Source of the DNA: Alectoria sarmentosa
Taxonomy: Eukaryota > Ascomycota > Lecanoromycetes > Lecanorales > Parmeliaceae
Assembly: GCA_009733775.1 (NCBI GenBank)
Contig: WOGZ01000608.1
Span: 1 to 12,184, forward strand
DNA length: 12,184 nt
Reading direction: 5' to 3'
Shown here: in pieces, positions 1 to 8,043 of the stretch
Numbering within the stretch: the first letter of the stretch is position 1
Layout: each line of letters opens with the position of its first letter
Made by a program: the position numbers and the translations under genes
The notes under the pieces: model-generated
What the model was told of the DNA's origin: nothing
What the model saw: the letters and a program-made list of their open reading frames with translations, nothing else
Database searches by the model: none

Positions 1-1562
1 AAATTATAAATTTAATTTTTTTTATTGTTTTTTTTTTTTTTTTTTTTTTCATTTCTTTATTTTTCGTTATAATTTTTATTAAAAAATTGTTTATATATTT
101 TCCTTTATAATCAATGTTATATAAAAAAAAAAAATCGATTAATAATTTAAAAAGCGAATCGAGATGATTATAAAAATTGTTTTAAAAAAAAGGTTTTAAA
201 TTTTTGATTTTTTTAATGCGTAAAAAAATATGAAACGTGAAAAGCGATTTTCGAACATTGCAATTTAATATCGAAAAAAGAATATTTTTATATTAAAATT
301 AATTAATGATCGAATCTTTTTATTGTTTAAATTTGATTTAATTAATAATGAAAACGATTTTTTTTAAAATGAATTTATAATTAAAATAATGATTTGAAAT
401 GCATTTGATTTAATTTTAAAAAATAATTTTTCAAATAATGAAATTCGCTATTTTTTCTTTAATGAATCGTTTATCAATAAAAAAAAATTTGAATTTATTA
501 TTTTTTGAAATTGCGTTTTCGTAATTTTGAAATACGATATTCGTAAATGATATTCAATTAATAAAAAATTTAATTTGTTTTATTTACGTTTTAATTTAAA
601 ATTGTTATTTGAATTGATTAAAACGAAGATTAATGAAAAATTGAAATAAATTTCGCATTTTTAATTTAAATTTATAAATTTATAAAATTAAAATATAAAT
701 TACGTAAAATGTGTTTATTAAAAAAAAAAAAATGAATTGCGAGATAAAAAGATATTGATTTTCGAAATAAAATTTTTTCGATTTTGAGCATTATTTAAAT
801 AATAATAATATATGCGTTAAATAAATTCTTATAATTGAAAGTCTCATTTTTTTATTTATAAAAATTTAAATTCGTAAATTTTTATTATTATTTTTAACGT
901 TCAATTTAATAAAAAGAGATCAAGATTTTATAATTTCGATATTTTTTTCGATATTTTTTAAAAAAAAATTATTCCTTTTTTTTCGAAATTTTTTTATCGA
1001 AATTTTTTTATATTTTCGATCGTATTTTTTTATAAACTTTTTCGTTTTATCAAGATCTTTTATATTATATTAAATATTATAAATTAATTTTCAATTTTTT
1101 CATTTTATTAAATATTATATAATTTTTTTTTGACGTGAATCTTTATTTCGCGAATAAATTTTTTATCGATCGATGAGTTTTTCAATCTCATATTTATCTT
1201 TAATCGTTAATTCGTTTTTATTAATTATTAATTTCTAATCTTCTTCTCTGTTAGGTCGAATGATCATATGCGTTTTATATAAAATATGCGCCATTATGAC
1301 GTTATCTTTCATAAGTTTTCATAAAAGCTATAAAATTTAAATTTAATTGAATTAACTTCGCAATTACTTCGCTAATGAAGATATTTAACAAACATATATT
1401 TATTTGATATATCTCGAGATTTTCTTTTGATTTTTAAAAATTAATTTTATCACACAATTTAATTATTGAATTCGATAATAATATTACGTTTTTTATATAT
1501 ATTTATTTATTTGCGTTTACTTAACGACGTAAATAATACGTTTTATAATTTTAATCTCTCAG
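1..1562. other. Very AT-rich stretch with no recognisable gene; probably the 5' end of element A
   Basis: All six frames are broken at short intervals and I recognise no protein family. A run of 22 T lies at 28-49, and further A and T runs are common. Remaining C and G are often in CpG, as expected after RIP-type C-to-T decay. A short patch around 1240-1340 keeps more mixed composition and may be less mutated. Since the gag of element A begins just downstream, the 5' LTR and leader of A should lie here, but I could not define LTR ends convincingly. It may also hold an older, unrecognisable repeat. Confidence 0.5.
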
Positions 1563-2350
1563 ATTTTTCGAAAAAAAAGATTTAATGTCGCTACGATATC
1601 GATTTCATTTGAAAATCGAATATTTAAAATTAAAAATAATTAAAATAAGCGCTTAAACAACGTTAACGAATTTCGAAAATTTATTTTTAAAAAAGAAATT
1701 AATTTGAAAAAACGCCTTAAACGTGTTAAAAAAGAAAATCGTCGCTTTTAATAAAAACGCGAATTTTTTATATTGAAAATTCGCAATAATGAATTTCGTA
1801 ATGAGAGCTCATAAAATATCATTAAAAGAGCGTTAATTATTATATTTATAATTTCGTTTATAATCGAAATGTTAATCATTACGCTCGCGATCTCGTTTTT
1901 AATAAAAATATTTATTTTTAAAATCAAAATTATTCGTTTTAAGAAATTGAAATTTTATTAAAATAAAAATAAGAGAAAATATATGCGTTGATTTCGTGAC
2001 GCGGAAATTATTTTTATCGAAACTTTTAAATATTTTATTATCGATATTTTAAAAATTATTTATTATATAAAGTTTTTGAAAAATAATGTTAATAATTAAT
2101 AATATATCGAGTACAAAAGAAAAGATTTTATCGACATAACGTATAAGAATTTTAAATATTTTTTATTTAATTTTATCGTCGATTCGATTAATCGTTATTT
2201 ATTCGTTTATGAAAAATGAAAAAAGATTAAATAAAAACTTAATTAAAAGATCACGATTTTTAAAGCATATTTGAAAGAGTTAAAAGTTTATTTGTTATTT
2301 TTAATAAAGAAATATAAGATTAATTTTTTCTTTGCAAAGTTTTAATTTAC
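1563..2350 (+). pseudogene. gag: gag of element A, N-terminal part (decayed, interrupted)
   Basis: One frame (codons beginning at positions divisible by 3) can be followed from 1563 to the insertion point at 2350 with about a dozen stops, fewer than expected by chance in sequence this AT-rich. The first third is rich in Lys, Arg and Glu and looks like a coiled coil (about 1660-1740). From 1995 onward, starting Arg-Asp-Ala-Glu, the pattern resembles the retrotransposon gag (capsid) domain of fungal Ty3/gypsy elements. It includes the FKYFLFNF-like stretch and an Asp-Ser-Ile-Asn-Arg motif followed by a helical Glu/Lys-rich segment. Many stops fall where Gln or Trp is expected. No start codon could be chosen. 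The frame is cut at 2350 by element B and resumes at 6025. Confidence 0.7.
2346..2350. repeat. Target site duplication of element B, left copy (TTTAC)
   Basis: The five bases TTTAC directly precede the first base of element B and recur directly after its last base (6025-6029). Five-base duplications are typical of Ty3/gypsy integration. The gag frame of element A reads through one copy into the other side, which supports the assignment independently. Confidence 0.85.
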
Positions 2351-2676
2351 TATCATGATTCGCCCTTCGATATTACGGCCCATCATAAATCAAGACTAGT
2401 TTTATAACTCAGCTCTACACTAGCGTATCAAGTTATAATCTGATCTTTTACTTTTGCATGCATGCATTTATATTTAAAACTTCATAATTAAAATTTCATT
2501 CAAATCACATTTAAACATTACTCAATTTTACGTGTAATCTTTAACATAATTCTAATTATTCTTTTAAAGTGACAATGATTTACAAATTAATCATCGAGTT
2601 GAATCGAAACGGATACGCGCATAAGCTTTATTGTGCGTGCGCATTGCGCAAATATAATAACATTGTTATCATAACA
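2351..2676 (+). repeat. 5' LTR of element B
   Basis: It starts at the insertion boundary. Its first ten bases, TATCATGATT, match the start of the 3' LTR (TGTCATGGTT at 5880) except for two G-to-A differences. Its last eight, TCATAACA, match the 3' LTR end TCGTGACA except for two more G-to-A differences. An internal stretch at 2431-2450 aligns with 5947-5967 (about 16 of 20 identical, most differences transitions). The middle (about 2455-2640) is AT-rich and has no clear counterpart in the 145-bp 3' LTR. The 3' boundary rests on the TCATAACA match and is less certain than the 5' boundary. Confidence 0.65.
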
Positions 2677-2905
2677 TCGACGCGTTCGACGTTAACGAAA
2701 ACGAAAACGAAAAAAGAATAAACCGAATGAAATTCATTCATTATCCACGAAACCGAATATAACTCACTCGTTACACACAGAAAATAAATTTGTCAAATTC
2801 AACGTCTCTGACACAATAATAAAAGATCCTTTTTCATCAAAGAAATCAACGAGAAACGAGATTGAGACCTCTGATCCTCCGTTTTTTATGTCTTAGAGAT
2901 TTGCA
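2677..2905 (+). other. Leader of element B between 5' LTR and gag
   Basis: This untranslated leader is less AT-rich than the surroundings. It contains three tandem ACGAAA-like units at about 2694-2713, a 30-bp imperfect tandem repeat at 2722-2781 and a 15-base palindrome at 2725-2739. The primer binding site should start within a few bases of 2677. The sequence there (TCGACGCGTTCG) shows no TGG start that would match a tRNA 3' end, so no primer tRNA is proposed. Confidence 0.5.
2722..2781 (+). repeat. 30-bp tandem repeat, two imperfect copies
   Basis: Copies 2722-2751 and 2752-2781 both begin ACCGAAT and match at 21 of 30 positions by eye, with many of the differences C/T or G/A. The first copy includes the perfect palindrome GAATGAA-A-TTCATTC (2725-2739). 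Confidence 0.6.
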
Positions 2906-4534
2906 ATGAATTCTTTTCAAAGTCAGATTATTCAATCAGACTTTATATAAAAAACACCTTCATCACTCGAAGAATTAAAAGATTCGAATCGTGAACGCTC
3001 ACTCAGAAAGAAACGAAAAGAAAAAAAATTCCGCGATATCAAATCGCGACGATACACAATTGAATCAAACGAATTCGAAAAAGAATTTATATTATTTAAA
3101 GATATTGACGACAGTGTTGAAGAAGAAGAAAAAACCTTATTTGAAAAAATGCAAATCAGTGAACGCTTCTTAAAGAGCGTCTTTTAACACTCAAAAGAGT
3201 GATGTAATGCGATTCGAACGATGATCATCAATATCGCTACCTATCACGAACAGATTTCGAATCTCATTTAAAATGTTCACTTTGACAAATAACATCTTGT
3301 ATTTATAACGCAACAATTGAAAAAGTTCATTATTATATTAAAAAGATAACAAAAAGAAGTTAAAAGATTATGACACCTTCGAAAAAAGTATCGCGATTTA
3401 ATTGACGATCGAATTAAGGAAATATTTGATCTTAAAAAGAAATTAAGCGCAAAGGTCATTATCGAGAAGGATTTCAAAGAGATGAAATATGTGAATTTTG
3501 ATGACGATCGACGCCTTAAACTCATTAAGCGTGTCATAGCATCGATAAATATAATAACATTTAAGACAACACATGAAAATTCTCATCGTAACACTTTTAC
3601 TATAATAAATTTCATTCTCGATAAATCAAAAAACAAATAATCTAATATTAAGAAATTTCACGACACGAAAAAAAACAAATTTTATGAAATTTGATATACA
3701 AAATTGAATTTCAAATTTCGTAATAATTGAAAATTATACTCGAATAAATAAAGTAAGATTAATTATATTCGCGATTATTATAAAAACGTTATTTATAATA
3801 TAATCAAAATCAAATTTATTAACATCACTATTTCAAATTATTATTTCAATGTTAATGAAATAATATACGATCTTAATTCGTTATTTGCAAAAATTGATCG
3901 AAAACAAAAAGCGAAAACAAAATTTCAAAATCTCAAATTCGCAATGAATGTTAAAAATTTCAAAAAGTTCTTTTCTATCTTCTACGCTCGCTTTATTATT
4001 AAAATTGCTCTTTTAAATCTCATTGATTTATCGAAACGAAATCATTTAAAAAGATTGATCTTTTAACGATTAAAAAATAAGATCATAAATGATATTATCT
4101 TCATCGATTTTTCTACCCTCATAACTCGATTACGTCAATTTAACATAAAACTTCGAATCAACGATAAAGCATATAAAATAATTTTTAAAAAAAAAATGTC
4201 AAAAGGAACATCTACGACAACATCGAAAAGTTAAAAAGATTTCTCAATAACGTCGAACTCACATTTTCGAATTAAAAAAAATTAATTCATCGAATTTATA
4301 AGACTCGAAAGTCGATATCGAATATTAAAACATCAAGTATAAGCGTTGAAGAAGCAAAAACGATGTTATAAATGTTTGAAATTTAAATATAAACATTATG
4401 ACGACAACGCCCTTAATGCATATAAGCTCGTCAAATAATCGACGAAAGAAAATGTCGCTATCAAATTGATAGTTTTCGGATTCGAAATCTCAAAAGCATC
4501 AAACCCTCTTATCGAATTGAGTTCGAAAAACTAA
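2906..4534 (+). pseudogene. gag: gag of element B (decayed)
   Basis: The ATG at 2906 opens the frame (Met-Asn-Ser-Phe-Gln...). After one stop at 2948 it stays open from 2951 to 3187, giving a charged N-terminal region rich in Glu, Lys and Arg. The same frame carries a capsid-like region at about 3650-4170, including a helical stretch from Ala-Lys-Ile-Asp at 3887 and Asn-Val-Lys-Asn-Phe-Lys-Lys near 3950. It ends in a degenerate zinc knuckle: Cys at 4364 and 4373, Tyr at 4388 where His is expected, and no clear final Cys. Several Gln/Trp-to-stop changes interrupt it. I place the gag end at the stop 4532-4534, because the -1 frame becomes the protease frame there. The length of about 540 codons is plausible for fungal Ty3/gypsy gag. 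Gag packages the element RNA into virus-like particles. Confidence 0.75.
4525..4534 (+). promoter_or_regulatory. Candidate -1 frameshift site of element B
   Basis: G AAA AAC lies in the gag frame (AAA 4526-4528, AAC 4529-4531) and is followed at once by a gag-frame TAA. The -1 frame reads on from here into the protease. The first base is G rather than A, so it is a weaker match to the X XXY YYZ rule than the sites of A and C. Confidence 0.4.
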
Positions 4535-5746
4535 ATCTTTCTGATAAAGTCGTTTTTAAAGAAATCGAAGATCAAATGCGCAAAAGGATAAAGTAATTAT
4601 AAATAACGAATTCGAAAAACCTCGTTATCGTTATTCTCTTCTCTTGCGATTTTATCGAAAAATTGAAATAAAAAAAATAATTGAATTTTTATGAATACGT
4701 ACATATTCAATAAGGATTTATTAATGCAAATTGTTTAATGAATACGAAAGTCTTAGTAAAGAGCTTCGTAAATATAAACTATATCAAAAAACATAAATTA
4801 TCAACGATATCGTTAATCAAATCATATAGATTGAGATTGGTCGACGACAAGTTAACATCGAACATTACACACATGACACGATTTTAACTTACGTTGAAAA
4901 ATCACATTGAAGAATTGTGATCTTTAATCATTTCATTGAACAAATATAATATCATCTTGAAAATGTTATAAATGAAATTACATAATTCTCAGATATTCTT
5001 TACAAAGAGATCTCTCATTTTTAATTCAAATCTTTACACGATTAATTATTTATTACATCATTAACCCTTCACGATTTATAATAAACCTTCAAAATTGAAA
5101 AAAAAAAAAATACACAAAAGAGACTAACATTGTTGAAATCTTTATATATACTTTTATTCATATGACGAAAAAAGAAAATAATCAAACATATGCAATGTGA
5201 TCAAAAGATTTTGAAAGATTAACACACGAATTAAAAAATGAAGATCGTTTTTCAGGATTCACGACAAACGTCGCAATCATCACATCGAAAGATTACGAAA
5301 AATTCTTTCAAAAGTTGCGAAAAGATTCAATTACATTAAAAGAATTAAGAATCAAAATGCCTAAAACGTATCACAAATAAATTAACATTTAAAATTCGAT
5401 AAAAGTCAATAAACTCTCATTTCATAAAAAGATAAATTATTTTATCGAGTTATAATCAAAAGTAGTATCATTTATCAAACGTGCCTATAAGATATCAAAA
5501 GAATAAATCATAATTATCAAAAGATATGTCGAAAAGATGTTAAAAAAAGGTTATATTCGAGCAAATACCTTTTTATACGCAGCTCTCATATTGATCGTAA
5601 AGAAATTTGATGATAACTTGCGCATCTGCGTGAACTACCGTGCGTTAAACACTTTAATCATTTAAAATCGAAATACATTCTCATTGATAAAAAATATCTT
5701 AGCAAAGTTATATATAATCAAATAATACATTAAATTCGATATAATT
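4535..5746 (+). pseudogene. pol: pol of element B: protease and reverse transcriptase fingers (decayed, truncated)
   Basis: The -1 frame relative to gag carries a retropepsin-like domain at about 4714-5090. The active-site Asp-Thr-Gly-Ala is now Asn-Thr-Lys-Val (4741-4752). The later Ile-Leu-Gly-x-Pro-Trp box reads Ile-Leu-Lys-Met-Leu-stop (about 4948-4965). All these substitutions are G-to-A or C-to-T. A run of 13 A (5098-5110) marks a +1 frame change. From 5162 the shifted frame gives the RT linker and fingers, including KRAYKISKE (from about 5485), GYIRAN near 5550 and RICVNYRALN at 5621-5650, where the usual Val-Asp-Tyr-Arg has Asp to Asn. The frame ends at Lys-Phe-Asp-Ile-Ile (5732-5746). 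The palm with YxDD, RNase H and integrase are absent. Confidence 0.8.
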
Positions 5747-5867
5747 TCACACTAAAAGATTTAAAATTCTGAGTTCGACTCTGTCGGCGAGGATCTTAAA
5801 CTTACATTTGCAGTAAGTGAAGGCGATTACTTATAAGGCTGGTTATGAGAACACAACCTTTTTCTTT
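5747..5867 (+). other. 3' tail of element B after internal deletion
   Basis: Similarity to reverse transcriptase stops at 5746. From about 5765 the base composition changes abruptly to roughly balanced, unlike the sequence before it. I recognise no domain. By position it should be the end of pol plus the 3' untranslated region, joined to the RT fragment by a deletion of the rest of pol. Confidence 0.5.
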
Positions 5868-5879
5868 AAAAAGAAATAG
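5868..5879 (+). promoter_or_regulatory. Polypurine tract of element B
   Basis: AAAAAGAAATAG, 11 of 12 purines, lies directly before the TGTCATGG start of the 3' LTR. That is the position of the plus-strand primer in LTR retroelements. Confidence 0.6.
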
Positions 5880-6024
5880 TGTCATGGTTTCAGCCTGGCG
5901 CGCCTACGCTTAGATCTTAAGTAGTAAAATAGGATCACACCTGGGCAGTGTGAAATTTGATCTTTTGACCTAGCGGTCAGCGGAACCCTCGAGTAAACCT
6001 ATTCCCTCGAGGTCATTCGTGACA
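5880..6024 (+). repeat. 3' LTR of element B, almost unmutated
   Basis: It starts TGTCATGG right after the polypurine tract and ends TCGTGACA right before the TTTAC duplication. It has balanced base composition with GC-rich words such as CTGGCGCGCC and CCCTCGAG (the latter twice, about 5986 and 6003), in sharp contrast to flanks that are about four-fifths A+T. It is 145 bp against 326 bp for the 5' LTR. Ends and one internal block match, but the middle does not, so it is either internally deleted or derived from another copy. Confidence 0.65.
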
Positions 6025-6029
6025 TTTAC
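6025..6029. repeat. Target site duplication of element B, right copy (TTTAC)
   Basis: TTTAC follows the terminal ACA of element B and is identical to 2346-2350. The codon phase of the element A gag is kept when the insertion and one copy are discounted. Confidence 0.85.
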
Positions 6030-6403
6030 GTTAAAAAATCGAATTTTGAATAATAATAATGTATTTAAACAATGTGAGAAAATTCTTATTATAATTATTA
6101 TGTATAAACGAATTTTTGAACGCGTGCGCGAAGAAAACGATTATGATTTAAATTTTAAATCTTTCGAAAATAAAAATGCAAAAACTTCATTTTTGAATTT
6201 CGGGTTTTAAAATTTAATAAATTTAATCGTAACGATGACGTTAAAGTTTCGCATATTTATAAAAATGACGAAAATAAATGAAAAAGCGAATTCGAAATCG
6301 AATATAAAAATTTTATTTGTTTTTATTGTGATAAAAAAGATCATATCAAATTTAATTATTCGAATAAAGATAAATCGATTATTTATGTCGTCGTCATTAT
6401 AAT

Positions 6404-6410
6404 AAAAAAT
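6404..6410 (+). promoter_or_regulatory. Candidate -1 frameshift site of element A (A AAA AAT)
   Basis: The heptamer is in phase with the zinc-knuckle frame of gag (AAA 6405-6407, AAT 6408-6410), five codons before the gag stop. The protease frame is -1 and is open from 6413. A TGA at 6410-6412 in the -1 frame would have to be a mutated TGG or CGA. Confidence 0.45.
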
Positions 6411-7204
6411 GATTCGACTTCGTAATCGCCTTAAAAGCGAAATCGAAAAAACGAAAAATAAAAATTATTTCTTTTATTATTATGAAAAAATGAATTATAA
6501 TTCAAAATAAATCGAGATAATTCGTTATTTTATTTGATTTTGAAATTTATATTAATTTAATATTATAAACATTTATAATTTAATAAAACTTGTAATTTTA
6601 TAATAACATTATTTTATCGACGTCGAAAACGTTAAACGATTAAAACATATATTATTATAACGCTTATATATTGAATTATTAATTAATCGACAATTGAGAT
6701 TAAAATAAACAATATAAAATATTATTTTATATCATCAATTAAAAAGATTTTGACGTCGTTTTAAATATATTTGTTTTAAATTAATTATATATTTTATTTA
6801 ACTTTAAAACGATTCAATGAAAATTTAAAATCAATTTTAAAAAGATTTAAGTTGAGGAATCTAATTAATTCGTTGCGAACATCGATAAAAAATTTAATGT
6901 GTTCGCAATTATGTGCGTTGCGACGACGCGAAGCGAAAAAAAAAACGTGTTTAACTCAGAAATTTCTAAGAAATTATTGAAATATGAAAACGTTTTTTTT
7001 AAAGAAAAGATTAAAGTCTTATTTATATTTAAATAAGAAAATCATATTATTAAAATAAAAGATGATAAAAAATCGGTATATAAATTTTTATATAACTTAT
7101 TTTAAATAAAATTATCGAAGCTGTTACGAGCGTATTCTATATTTTTAATAGAGTTAACTTTTCTTTAACATCACATTTTTTTGATATTATTCGATTGAAC
7201 TTAA
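6411..7204 (+). pseudogene. pol: pol of element A: protease and linker to reverse transcriptase (decayed, truncated)
   Basis: A single frame, -1 to gag, runs through the piece. A retropepsin-like active site is seen as Asp-Phe-Glu-Ile-Tyr-Ile-Asn-Leu-Ile (6536-6562), which fits Asp-Ser-Gly-Ala-x-Ile-Asn with C-to-T and G-to-A changes. The second protease box is Asp-Val-Val-Leu-Asn-Ile-Phe (from 6752), where Gly and Pro are expected. From 6911 follows the linker MCVATTRSEKKNVF, then KYENVF (from 6980) and YNL (about 7094), matching the conserved approach to the RT fingers. The similarity fades by about 7153. The RT palm is not present before the start of element C. Confidence 0.75.
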
Positions 7205-7568
7205 TGTGATTTAATAAAGACATTTATTTTTATATAAATGTCTTCTTTTTATGTATATACTTTCTTTTCACTTAATTGTCTTATTTAATACACTCATATA
7301 ATATAATTTTATATTAATTTTAATATTACAATTAAGTTACCTCATTTATTTTATTCGTATTAATTAACGAATTTAAAGAATCGTGCTGATAAAAGCTTTA
7401 TCAAAACATAAAAACTATTAAAATATCGTATTTTTAAGTTAAGTCATTTACGATAATTGAAATTCGAATAATTCGCATCAAGATAACGATTCGCCTCGTT
7501 AACAATAACGAATATAAAAAAGATATTAAAACATTCGTTTAATTAACGAATCGAAAAAAATAATCACA
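7205..7568 (+). repeat. Candidate 5' LTR of element C
   Basis: The segment starts TGTGATT and ends AATCACA (7562-7568), a perfect 7-base terminal inverted repeat with TG...CA ends. It lies between the end of element A coding sequence and the C leader. It contains AATAAA (7213-7218), a TATATAAA (7231-7238) and a strong hairpin. The second LTR is outside the window, so the ends cannot be confirmed. Such a short inverted repeat can occur by chance in AT-rich DNA. Confidence 0.4.
7217..7244. repeat. Perfect inverted repeat, 11-bp stem with 6-base loop
   Basis: AAGACATTTAT (7217-7227) is followed after six bases by its exact reverse complement ATAAATGTCTT (7234-7244). It sits near the start of the candidate LTR and could be a palindromic protein site or an RNA hairpin. 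The flanking T-rich run after 7245 also resembles a terminator, but no gene ends there. Confidence 0.7.
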
Positions 7569-8043
7569 CATCATTTTTATATAACTTAAATTAAGATAAC
7601 ATTAATTATATCGTTCGAAAAATCATTATTAAAGGTATTCAAATCTTTTACGACATCATTATCGAACAAAAAATCACGATTTTATAATTTTTCAAAGTTT
7701 TCTTTCTTCATTTCGCATTATCAAATTTTCTCGCACGAAATCGACGACGACATAATAAATATTTTTTATATAAGTAACGAAATTAAAAGAACGTTATTCA
7801 ATTAATATATTATTTTTATAAAAATTTAATAAATAAACAAACGATTGAATAGTATTCTTTATTATTTTTTATGTATTAAAATCAAATTTCTTTATCACAC
7901 GAAAATCATTAAACATATTAAATAAAAAATGTTAATATTCTCCTTTATCATAATATTATTTAACATTACATTTTTCGAAATATTTAAATTTCTCTTCTTT
8001 TTTTTCTCTTTTATTTTCTTTTTTATCGATAATCTTTATCGAA
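7569..8043 (+). other. Leader of element C
   Basis: This segment lies between the candidate LTR and the gag ATG. It is AT-rich, broken in all frames and contains a pyrimidine-rich run at about 7990-8025 just before gag. I see no primer binding site that starts with TGG and no recognisable protein. Confidence 0.4.

Larger units (their letters stand above)
2351..6024 (+). mobile_element. Element B: Ty3/gypsy LTR retrotransposon, internally deleted, nested in element A
   Basis: The 3674-bp insertion is bounded by TTTAC duplications. Its ends read TATCATGATT... and ...TCGTGACA, which fit a TGTCA...TGACA LTR ending after one G-to-A change. Inside, in order, are a 5' LTR, a leader, gag with a degenerate zinc knuckle, aspartic protease, the fingers part of reverse transcriptase, then an abrupt jump to a short 3' tail, polypurine tract and 3' LTR. 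The reverse transcriptase palm, RNase H and integrase are missing, so the element could not have moved by itself in this form. RIP-type changes are fewer here than in A and C, and nearly absent after about 5765. Confidence 0.85.
6025..6425 (+). pseudogene. gag: gag of element A, C-terminal part with zinc knuckle (decayed)
   Basis: The frame continues from the A gag at 2348 and stays open to 6207, giving a basic, Asn-rich region with an Ile/Arg/Glu-rich helix. An open stretch of 63 codons is readable from 6019, but its first two codons belong to the B LTR. A one-step frame change occurs near 6208 in a T/A run. The next frame carries the knuckle Cys 6318, Cys 6327, His 6342 and Tyr 6357, which fits CX2CX4HX4C with the last Cys changed to Tyr by G-to-A. 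It ends at the TAA 6423-6425. The zinc knuckle binds the element RNA during packaging. The nearby B LTR is unrelated to its function. Confidence 0.75.
1563..7204 (+). mobile_element. Element A: Ty3/gypsy LTR retrotransposon remnant, split by element B
   Basis: Element A is seen in two pieces, 1563-2350 and 6025-7204, separated by element B. Read in order they give the gag N-terminus and capsid-like region, the gag tail with a CCHC zinc knuckle, an aspartic protease, and the linker into reverse transcriptase. This is the standard gag-PR-RT order. The reading frame at 2346 continues exactly at 6025 if B and one copy of the 5-bp duplication are removed. Its right end in this window is set by the presumed LTR of element C. 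RNase H, integrase and 3' LTR are not seen and could lie beyond the window. All frames carry many stops. The left end and LTR are undefined. Confidence 0.75.

Noticed and set aside
710..1456. TGTGT (710) and ACACA (1452) as LTR ends of element A
   Set aside because: A five-base inverted match is expected by chance in this composition, and no second LTR copy is present for comparison.
2991..3173. 60-codon open frame with Lys/Asn-rich product on the + strand
   Set aside because: It is in a different frame from the gag of element B, which is itself open from 2951 to 3187 and continues into a recognisable gag. This is a shadow.
3277..3537. 86-codon open frame on the - strand
   Set aside because: It lies antisense to the gag of element B, has no recognisable domain, and its open state follows from the codon bias of the opposite strand.
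5773..5781. GTTCGACTC, an exact match to the tRNA/SINE B-box core
   Set aside because: The bases around it do not form a T-arm stem beyond two pairs, no A box lies upstream, and no tRNA body is present.
5782..6024. An LTR beginning at TGTCGGCG (5782) rather than at 5880
   Set aside because: It also gives TGTC...GACA ends, but no polypurine tract precedes it, and its start does not match the 5' end of element B, whereas TGTCATGG at 5880 does both. The right border is the same in either case.
2351..6024. Element B as a cut-and-paste DNA transposon with TGTCA inverted ends
   Set aside because: The interior encodes gag, retropepsin and reverse transcriptase, and the 5-bp duplication and TG...CA ends fit an LTR element.
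6912..6971. A frameshift in A pol at the A-run near 6936-6945
   Set aside because: Reading the -1 (pol) frame straight through gives a coherent linker on both sides of the run, so no shift is needed. The alternative Arg-rich frame before it is a coincidence.
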